Origin: Pseudomonadota bacterium
GTDB taxonomy: Bacteria > Pseudomonadota > Gammaproteobacteria > Burkholderiales > Burkholderiaceae_B
NCBI GenBank assembly: GCA_023388835.1
Contig: JAEWFK010000139.1
Location: 1-18,929, forward strand
Direction: 5' to 3'
Length of the DNA: 18,929 bases
Numbering within the stretch: the first letter of the stretch is position 1; every line of letters starts with the position of its first letter. This document shows, in pieces, positions 1 to 6,117 of the stretch. Made by a program: the position numbers and the translations under genes. Below the pieces are notes generated by a model. The model saw nothing but the letters and a program-made list of their open reading frames with translations, had not been told where the DNA came from and searched no databases.

Positions 1-1974
1 CTGCAGTACTTCATCTCCACCCACGGTGCGCGTAAGGGTCTGGCCGATACGGCGCTCAAGACGGCGAACTCGGGTTACCTGACCCGCCGTCTGGTCGACG
101 TGACGCAGGATCTGGTGATCACCGAGATGGACTGCGGTACTACGCAGGGCTATGCCATGAAGGCCATGGTCGAAGGCGGCGAAGTCATCGAACCGCTGCG
201 CGATCGTATCTTGGGCCGTGTGGCAGCCATTGACATCGTCAATCCTGACACGCAGGAAACCGCCCTCGAGGCCGGCACCCTGCTTGACGAAGACCGTGTC
301 GACCTGATCGACTCGCTGGGCATTGACGAAGTCAAAATCCGTACGCCGCTCACCTGCGAGACCCGCCACGGACTTTGCGCACATTGCTATGGCCGCGATC
401 TGGGCCGTGGCGTGATGGTCAACCGCGGCGAAGCCGTGGGTGTGATCGCCGCCCAGTCCATCGGTGAACCGGGCACGCAGCTCACGATGCGTACCTTCCA
501 CATCGGGGGGGCGGCGTCGCGTGCGGCCATGGCCAGCTCGGTGGAAACCAAGTCGGCCGGTACGGTTGGCTTCGCCATCGGTCTGCGATACGTGACCAAC
601 CCGAAGGGTGAGCGCGTGGCCATTTCCCGTTCGGGCGAAATCGTCATCTTCGACGACAACCGCCGCGAACGTGAACGCCACAAGATTCCCTACGGCGCGA
701 CCATTGCGGTGGGCGACGGCGACAGCATCAAGGCCGGTCAGCGGCTGGCTTCGTGGGACCCTCTCACCCGGCCCATCGTGTCCGAGTACAAGGGCCGCGT
801 CCGCTTCGAGAATATCGAGGAAGGCGTCACCGTTGCCAAGCAGCTCGACGAGGTCACGGGTCTGTCCACCCTCGTGGTGATCACGCCCAAGACGCGCGGC
901 GGCAAGACTATGATGCGTCCGCAGATCAAGCTGATCAACGACGCCGGTGAGGAAGTCAAGATTGCGGGCACCGAACACTCGGTGAACATCTCCTTCCCCG
1001 TGGGTGCGCTGATCACCGTTCGCGACGGTCAGGACGTGCAGATGGGCGAGATTCTGGCTCGTATTCCGCAAGAATCGCAGAAGACTCGAGACATTACCGG
1101 CGGTCTGCCGCGCGTGGCCGAACTCTTCGAAGCCCGCTCACCCAAGGACGCCGGCATGCTGGCCGAAGTCACCGGCACGGTCTCCTTCGGAAAGGATACC
1201 AAGGGCAAGCAGCGCCTGGTCATCACCGACCTGGAAGGCGTGAGCCACGAGTTCCTGATTCCGAAGGAAAAGCAGGTGCTGGTGCACGACGGCCAAGTGG
1301 TGAACAAGGGCGAAATGATCGTCGACGGCCCTTCGGACCCGCACGACATTCTGCGCCTGAAAGGCATCGAGCGGCTTGCGTCGTATATCGTCAACGAAGT
1401 GCAGGACGTCTACCGTCTGCAGGGCGTGAAGATCAACGACAAGCACATCGAGGTGATTGTTCGCCAGATGCTGCGTCGCGTGAACATCACCGACGCCGGC
1501 GATACCAGCTTTATCACGGGTGAACAGGTCGAACGCTCCGAGCTGCTCAACGAGAATGATCGTGTCATTGCAGAAGGCGGCATCCCCGCCAACTACGACA
1601 ACGTGCTGCTGGGTATCACGAAGGCTTCGCTGTCGACCGACTCCTTCATCTCGGCTGCTTCCTTCCAGGAAACGACGCGCGTGCTTACCGAGGCTGCCAT
1701 CATGGGCAAGCGCGACGAGCTGCGTGGTCTGAAGGAAAACGTCATTGTGGGTCGTCTGATTCCTGCTGGTACCGGCATGGCCTATCACCAGGCCCGCCGC
1801 GACAAGGAATCGCTGGAAGCAGCGGAACGCCAGGCAGCTCGCGCCATGGCCAACCCCTTTGAGGACCGTCCCGCTGCGGCCGAATCCGATTCGGAGTCCG
1901 AATCGGTGGACGCTCACGCGAATGGTGCCGACGGAGTGGAAGACGCCTTCCGGGGCGAGGACAACGTCGAGTAA
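1..1974 (+). CDS. rpoC: RNA polymerase beta' subunit, C-terminal part (5' end outside window)
   Basis: Catalytic beta' subunit of RNA polymerase. The frame is open from base 1, so the gene starts upstream and the window holds its last 657 codons. Seen in the sequence: an active-site/bridge-helix stretch at the very start (YFISTHGARKGLADTALK); the second zinc site, with one Cys in MDCGT (about 130) and three more in TCETRHGLCAHCYGRD (about 352-402); and the trigger-loop signature IGEPGTQLTMRTFH (about 460-501). The last roughly 45 residues are rich in Ala, Glu and Asp with a run of SESES, an acidic low-complexity tail. The stop is TAA at 1972-1974, followed by a hairpin terminator. This would be the last gene of the rplKAJL-rpoBC operon, since the next gene is on the opposite strand and converges on it. 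Identification is certain. Confidence 0.98.
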   Translation: MQYFISTHGARKGLADTALKTANSGYLTRRLVDVTQDLVITEMDCGTTQGYAMKAMVEGGEVIEPLRDRILGRVAAIDIVNPDTQETALEAGTLLDEDRVDLIDSLGIDEVKIRTPLTCETRHGLCAHCYGRDLGRGVMVNRGEAVGVIAAQSIGEPGTQLTMRTFHIGGAASRAAMASSVETKSAGTVGFAIGLRYVTNPKGERVAISRSGEIVIFDDNRRERERHKIPYGATIAVGDGDSIKAGQRLASWDPLTRPIVSEYKGRVRFENIEEGVTVAKQLDEVTGLSTLVVITPKTRGGKTMMRPQIKLINDAGEEVKIAGTEHSVNISFPVGALITVRDGQDVQMGEILARIPQESQKTRDITGGLPRVAELFEARSPKDAGMLAEVTGTVSFGKDTKGKQRLVITDLEGVSHEFLIPKEKQVLVHDGQVVNKGEMIVDGPSDPHDILRLKGIERLASYIVNEVQDVYRLQGVKINDKHIEVIVRQMLRRVNITDAGDTSFITGEQVERSELLNENDRVIAEGGIPANYDNVLLGITKASLSTDSFISAASFQETTRVLTEAAIMGKRDELRGLKENVIVGRLIPAGTGMAYHQARRDKESLEAAERQAARAMANPFEDRPAAAESDSESESVDAHANGADGVEDAFRGEDNVE

Positions 1975-1994
1975 TCTCGGCCGTTCTCCGTAGT

Positions 1995-2031
1995 AAAAAA
2001 ATGCCGGGCCTCGCAAGAGGTCCGGCATTTT
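1995..2031. terminator. Bidirectional intrinsic terminator between rpoC and the catabolic operon
   Basis: A 12-bp stem (ATGCCGGGCCTC at 2001-2012 with GAGGTCCGGCAT at 2017-2028, one G-T wobble) closes a GCAA tetraloop. On the plus strand it is followed by only three T (2029-2031). On the minus strand it is followed by six (1995-2000 read in reverse). It therefore suits both rpoC and the convergent minus-strand operon, and looks stronger for the latter. Confidence 0.9.
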
Positions 2032-2105
2032 CAATTGCGTCGGCCCCAAGGCTGCGGAGCCAGGCTGATGCCGGCAGCTCCGGCCTCAGGTGTAGCGGGG
2101 TCGTC

Positions 2106-3200
2106 TTATGCGAGCGGCCCGAATCTCGGAGCAGGCCCGGGCTGGAACGCGCCGTTGGCCGTGCGCAGGAATGCCTCCCGCGCTTGGTTATGAGGATGTC
2201 TCGGTGCTTCCTCCACGGAGAGCACCGGGGATACGCAAGCATCCAGCGGATCAAAAATTTCCGCCCACTGACCGCGTGTCCGGGTCAGGAAGCGTTCGGC
2301 AAACTGCTCGCGCAGGGCCGGCCAGTTGTCGCGATCCTCGCGTGCCGGCAGGCTGGCTTCGTCCAGCCCCAGCCCTTCGATGAACTGCTGATAGAACGGT
2401 GGCTCGATTGCGCCGACCGCCATATGGCCGCCGCATTGGGCGGGGTAGACGGCGTACCACGGCGCACCGCCATCGAGGGGATTCGAGCCGCGCTTGTCGG
2501 CCCAGATGCCTTGACCGAAACGCTCATAGACCAGGCCCATCTGACGTGCGGCGCCGTCGAGCATGGCAATGTCGATCACGCTGCCGCGTCCGGTTGTCCG
2601 TGCTCGAAGGAGGGCGCCCAGCACGCCAATGATCATGAAAGCGCCGCCTCCGCCATAGTCGCCCACCAGGTTCAGCGGTATGGTCGGCGGGCCGTCCTGG
2701 GGGCCGATCGCATGCAACGCGCCCGAAAGCGCGATGTAGTTGATGTCGTGGCCGGCGCGCTGAGCCAGTGGGCCTTCCTGCCCCCAGCCGGTGACACGCG
2801 CATAGACCAGGCCCGGATTGACGGCCTGGCAGTCTGCGGGCGCCAAGCCCAGGCGCTCCATGACGCCGGGGCGCATGCCTTCAATCAGCACCTCGTGGCT
2901 CTTGATCAGCTGCTGCGCCTGGGCGCGGCCTTCGTCGCTCTTCAAGTCGATGTAAACGTCGTTGCGGCCACGCTCACTGATCGCATCCTGCGGTTTGATG
3001 GGTTCTTTGCCCGTCGGGGGCCGGCAGATGCGCGTGACCGTGGCGCCCATATCCACCAGGAGATTGACGCCCCAAGGCACGGGGCCGATGGCGGAGATCT
3101 CCAGGACGCGCACGCCTTCAAGAACGTGGCCTTCCGACGTCATGAGGCCAGCGTCGCTGTCGGGCTCCTGCGCGGCGCGTGACCGTTGCTGCTCACTCAT
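2106..3200 (-). CDS. alpha-methylacyl-CoA racemase-like CaiB/BaiF family protein
   Basis: Predicted cytosolic class III CoA-transferase-fold protein (364 aa) of the alpha-methylacyl-CoA racemase branch, which epimerises 2-methyl (or 2-aryl) acyl-CoAs at C2. Racemase hallmarks seen: AGHDINYIALSG with His151/Asp152, NLVGDYGGGG with Asp181, and VGAIEPPFY with Glu266. Recalled against Mycobacterium tuberculosis MCR these match His126, Asp156 and Glu241 at a constant offset of 25, so the acid/base set is intact. The protein starts with about 25 extra residues; an internal Met20 could be the true start. It ends at PAPRFGPLA, roughly 20 residues shorter than MCR. Its ATG overlaps the stop of the upstream CoA-transferase gene (TAATG), with GAGG just upstream, which implies translational coupling. 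It is the last gene of the minus-strand run. Substrate unknown. Confidence 0.85.
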   Translation of the reverse strand: MSEQQRSRAAQEPDSDAGLMTSEGHVLEGVRVLEISAIGPVPWGVNLLVDMGATVTRICRPPTGKEPIKPQDAISERGRNDVYIDLKSDEGRAQAQQLIKSHEVLIEGMRPGVMERLGLAPADCQAVNPGLVYARVTGWGQEGPLAQRAGHDINYIALSGALHAIGPQDGPPTIPLNLVGDYGGGGAFMIIGVLGALLRARTTGRGSVIDIAMLDGAARQMGLVYERFGQGIWADKRGSNPLDGGAPWYAVYPAQCGGHMAVGAIEPPFYQQFIEGLGLDEASLPAREDRDNWPALREQFAERFLTRTRGQWAEIFDPLDACVSPVLSVEEAPRHPHNQAREAFLRTANGAFQPGPAPRFGPLA

Positions 3201-4444
3201 TACAGGATTCCCTCGCGCTTCAAATCGTCGTATTCCTGGGGCGTCATTCCCAAGTCGCCAAGATAGACCTCTTCGTTGTGCTGCCCGACCTGCGGTGCCG
3301 GCTTTACTTCAGCGGCAGGCATGCCGCTGAAATGCGGGACAACGCCTTGCATTTTGATGGGTCCCAGCGTGGGGTGCTCAACCGAAACGATGTTGTTGCG
3401 GGCCGCGTAGTGCGGGTGTTCCATGATGTCTGCAATGGTCAGGGCGATGGCGTAGGGAACGCCTGCCTCGTCCAGCGCATGGGTCAGCTCGTCGATGGGC
3501 GTGCTCTTGATCCAGCCGCCGACGATGTCGTTCAGCTCTTCTACCCGGTCCCAGCGTTTCGCATGGGTGTCCAGGCCGGGGTCGTTCAACATGTCTGGGC
3601 GCTGCATCGCCTGGCACAGGCGCTTGAAGATGGCGTCGCCCGAGCAGGTCAGTGTGATGAAGCGGCCGTCGATGGTCTCGAAGTTATTGCCTGGCGCAGC
3701 CCCGTAGTGCACGTTTCCTGTGCGCTGCCGCACCAGACCCAGGCGGTCGTAAGCCGCGGTCAAGGATTCAGTCATGCGGAACATCGATTCATACAGGGCC
3801 AGATCGACTTGCTGCCCGCGCCCACCGTTCACGTCCCGGTGGTAGAGCGCGGTCATGATCGCGAAGGCGCCCAGCGTGGCGGTGAAGTAATCGGCCATCG
3901 ATGTGCCGATCCGAACCGGCGGGCGGTCCGGATAGCCGTTCAGAGCCATGATGCCGCTGAAGGCCAGTCCGATGCGGTCGTAACCCGCACGGTGGGCAAG
4001 CGGCCCTGTCTGCCCGAAGCCGGACACGCTCAGCATGATGAGTCCTGGATTGATCTTCGCCAGGGACTCATAGTCCAGGCCCCATTTCTGCAGGGTACCC
4101 GGCCGGAAGTTCTCAAGAACGACATCCGCTTCGGCAACAAGCTTCTTGAGGATGGCTTGCCCTTTCTCGCTGCGCAGGTTGAGCGTGATGGACTTCTTGT
4201 TGCGGCCGTCCACGTTCCACCACAGGCTTTCCTCTTCCAGGAAGGGCCCCAAGCCGCGCAGGGTATCGCCCGTGCCCGGTTGTTCCACCTTGATGACGTT
4301 TGCCCCGAAGTCGGCCATTAAAGTCCCGGCCACGGGCGCGGCGACCATGGTGCCGATGTCGATGACCTTGAGCTTGCCCAACATGCCGGGAGTCGCGGAT
4401 GCCGCCTGAGCGGCGCCCGGAGTATTCGTTGTATGCGATTCCAC
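3200..4444 (-). CDS. CaiB/BaiF family class III CoA-transferase (first copy)
   Basis: Predicted formyl-CoA transferase/carnitine CoA-transferase-type enzyme moving CoA between carboxylic acids. The start chosen is GTG at 4444 (414 aa): AGGAG sits 7 nt upstream, and a longer frame to 4552 would overlap the preceding gene with an unlikely Arg-rich leader. Seen: a Rossmann-like N-terminus (LKVIDIGTMVAAPVAGTLMADFGANVIKVE split around residues 24-54), the ENFRPG motif, GFGQTGP, and the catalytic aspartate in SMADYF (Asp185), equivalent to Frc Asp169, which forms the acyl-anhydride. The first 20 residues are an Ala/Thr-rich extension. It begins 14 bp after the crotonase stop and overlaps the racemase-like start by 1 nt, so the three are co-translated. 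CoA donor and acceptor cannot be read from sequence. Confidence 0.9.
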   Translation of the reverse strand: MESHTTNTPGAAQAASATPGMLGKLKVIDIGTMVAAPVAGTLMADFGANVIKVEQPGTGDTLRGLGPFLEEESLWWNVDGRNKKSITLNLRSEKGQAILKKLVAEADVVLENFRPGTLQKWGLDYESLAKINPGLIMLSVSGFGQTGPLAHRAGYDRIGLAFSGIMALNGYPDRPPVRIGTSMADYFTATLGAFAIMTALYHRDVNGGRGQQVDLALYESMFRMTESLTAAYDRLGLVRQRTGNVHYGAAPGNNFETIDGRFITLTCSGDAIFKRLCQAMQRPDMLNDPGLDTHAKRWDRVEELNDIVGGWIKSTPIDELTHALDEAGVPYAIALTIADIMEHPHYAARNNIVSVEHPTLGPIKMQGVVPHFSGMPAAEVKPAPQVGQHNEEVYLGDLGMTPQEYDDLKREGIL

Positions 4445-4458
4445 CTTCGATCTCCTTT

Positions 4459-5199
4459 TCAGTTTCCGGTGAATACGGGAGCGCGCTTGCCCTTGAAGGC
4501 GGCGACCCCTTCCGCAAAGTCGTTGCTGCCGGCGATGGCGTCGAGTTCGCAACGCGTTCGAACGTAAGGTTCCGAAGGCCCTTGCGGGATGACCTGGCTC
4601 ACGAAGCGCTTCAGAGTGGCGAGTACCATGGGCGCGAGCGTGGTCATGCTCCGGGCCATTTCGAGCGCGACTTCGACGTGCTTTCCGTCGGGCGCCACGG
4701 CGTTCACCAGCCCCACGTTATAGGCGCGCTCGGCGCTCATGGGCTTGCCCAGCAGCATGATTTCCATGGCGGCCTTGTGGGGAATCCGGCCCGCCAAGCC
4801 GGCAATCATTCCTTGGGTCAGGCCGAGCCGCCCTTCCGGATAGCTGAATCGGGTGTTTTCCGCCGCCACTGCGAGATCGCTCATCATGGTGATGATGAGC
4901 CCGCCCCCTACGCACCAGCCGCTCACGGCCGAAATGATGGGCTTCTGTGTGGCGATGCCAAAGCCCGGCAGGCAACGCCACAACTCGGGCAGGCTGTCGA
5001 TGTCGGCCCCGGCTGAAAAGGCCTCGTTGCCGGCGCCGGTAATGATGGCGACACGGCGGTCCGGCGCGGCATCGAAAGCCTGGAAGGCCTGCTGCAGCTC
5101 GATGGCGGTCTGAGCGCTGATGGCGTTCCGGCGCTGAGGGCGGTTGATTGTGAAGACGGTGACACCGTCCTCGAAGTCTTCCTGTGTGATGGTCTCCAC
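4459..5199 (-). CDS. Enoyl-CoA hydratase/isomerase family protein (crotonase), copy 1
   Basis: Crotonase-fold acyl-CoA enzyme, 246 aa, a normal single-domain length. The start is GTG at 5199 with AGGAG 5 nt upstream. Seen: NRPQRRNA near residue 20, the first oxyanion-hole segment FSAGADIDSL (61-70), and the second at GWCVGGG (94-100). Aligned by eye to rat enoyl-CoA hydratase, the position of catalytic Glu144 is Ile102, while the Glu164 equivalent is present as Glu122 (YPEG). A single glutamate is more like delta3-delta2-enoyl-CoA isomerases or other family members than a classical two-glutamate hydratase. It is clearly a paralogue of the protein at 9175-9924 (shared PELWR, TQKP, AVSGWC, GKHVE and QGPSE blocks). 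It follows iclR by 70 bp and precedes the CoA-transferase by 14 bp. Reaction uncertain. Confidence 0.9.
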   Translation of the reverse strand: METITQEDFEDGVTVFTINRPQRRNAISAQTAIELQQAFQAFDAAPDRRVAIITGAGNEAFSAGADIDSLPELWRCLPGFGIATQKPIISAVSGWCVGGGLIITMMSDLAVAAENTRFSYPEGRLGLTQGMIAGLAGRIPHKAAMEIMLLGKPMSAERAYNVGLVNAVAPDGKHVEVALEMARSMTTLAPMVLATLKRFVSQVIPQGPSEPYVRTRCELDAIAGSNDFAEGVAAFKGKRAPVFTGN

Positions 5200-5269
5200 C
5201 TGATCTCCTGATTGATTCGCGTTCGGCGCCTTGTAGTCGGCTGTTCTTCGACGCTGCGTTATGGGTTTC

Positions 5270-6019
5270 TTACCGTCGGGTATGGCCGAGCCGGGCCGAA
5301 ATGCTGTTGGCCAGCTCGATCAGTCGAGGGACGGTGTCGCTGATCACTTCGTCGGTGATGCGCTCCGCCGGCCCGGAAATGCCCAGCGCCCCGATTACGG
5401 AACCCGTGGCGTCGCGCAAGGGCGCTGCCACGCCGATGACCTGTTCCCGCCACTCACCGGTGTTGACGGCATATCCGATGCTTCGGATGCGTTGGAGCTG
5501 ACGGTGCAGCTCTTCGGCAGTCACGATGGAGCGGGGCGTGTGTCGCTGCAGCTTCTCGGCAGCCTCGGCAATGGTGTTCTCGGGCGCCCATGCGAGCAGC
5601 ACCTTGCCCGTGGCCACACAGGCGGCTGGCGCCCGCCCGCCCACGGTGGTGTAGGCGCGGACCGGCTGCGGGCTGTCGATTTTTTCGATGTACAGCACGT
5701 CCGCCCCTTCCAGGACGGAAAGGTGTACGGTTTCCTGGGTTTCGTCGGCCAGCAGCTGCATGTAGGGCAGGGCCTCCCGGCGCAGATCCAGACGCCGGAA
5801 AACCTTGGCGCCTAGTTCCCAGAGCTTCATGGTCAGCTCGTACCGGCCGGTCTCCGTGTCCTTCCGTGCGAAGCCCTGATGCACCAGCCCCTGCAGCAGG
5901 CGGTGCACATTGCTTTTTCCCAATGAAAGCTGGTTCGCCAGTTCAGTGACGCCCGAGCTTTTCTCGTTGTTGGCCATGGCCTCCAGAAGTACCAGGCCTT
6001 TCAAAAATGTCTTGTCCAA
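5270..6019 (-). CDS. IclR-family transcriptional regulator
   Basis: DNA-binding regulator of about 249 aa with the usual IclR layout. A winged helix-turn-helix covers residues 5-60 (SSGVTELANQLSLGKSNVHR then LLQGLVHQGFARKD), followed by an effector-binding domain from about 75 (EALPYMQLLADETQETVHLS ... VIGVAAPLRD ... ALGISGP). The start codon appears to be TTG at 6019. The next in-frame ATG (residue 15) would cut into the HTH domain, and no strong ribosome-binding site is visible, so expression may be low. It lies inside the minus-strand gene run, 98 bp after the molybdoenzyme gene and 70 bp before crotonase copy 1. It is the only regulator in the cassette and is the natural candidate for binding the inverted repeats at 12123-12139 and 12270-12303; it may also control the palindrome at 6096-6109. 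The effector is unknown. Confidence 0.92.
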   Translation of the reverse strand: MDKTFLKGLVLLEAMANNEKSSGVTELANQLSLGKSNVHRLLQGLVHQGFARKDTETGRYELTMKLWELGAKVFRRLDLRREALPYMQLLADETQETVHLSVLEGADVLYIEKIDSPQPVRAYTTVGGRAPAACVATGKVLLAWAPENTIAEAAEKLQRHTPRSIVTAEELHRQLQRIRSIGYAVNTGEWREQVIGVAAPLRDATGSVIGALGISGPAERITDEVISDTVPRLIELANSISARLGHTRR

Positions 6020-6044
6020 GGTTTGTGGGTTTCCGTAAATAGTG

Positions 6045-6109
6045 GGGCGGCCCGACCCTTGTGAGGCTGCCGCCCTGTTTGTCCGTCTGGCCCGATGATA
6101 CGAGTATCA
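6045..6109. promoter_or_regulatory. Palindrome and GC-rich stem-loop in the gap between the molybdoenzyme gene and iclR
   Basis: The 98-bp gap holds a perfect inverted repeat TGATAC-GA-GTATCA (6096-6109) and a 7-bp stem GGGCGGC (6045-6051) with GCCGCCC (6069-6075) around a 17-nt loop. The palindrome could be an operator for iclR. The stem has no adjacent U-run on the minus strand, so it is not a convincing terminator. No good -10/-35 pair was seen here. Confidence 0.4.
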
Positions 6110-6117
6110 AGGATGAG

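Noticed and set aside
1138..2049. 303-codon minus-strand frame opposite rpoC
   Set aside because: Antisense to certain rpoC coding sequence and it would be interrupted by the terminator; no family resemblance.
2001..4321. Long plus-strand frames (2001-3182 and 3179-4321) opposite the racemase-like and CoA-transferase genes
   Set aside because: Antisense shadows of two well-identified genes; the first would start inside the terminator hairpin.
4445..4552. N-terminal extension of the first CoA-transferase up to 4552
   Set aside because: It overlaps the crotonase gene, encodes an Arg-rich leader unlike the family, and a strong AGGAG directs initiation at GTG 4444.
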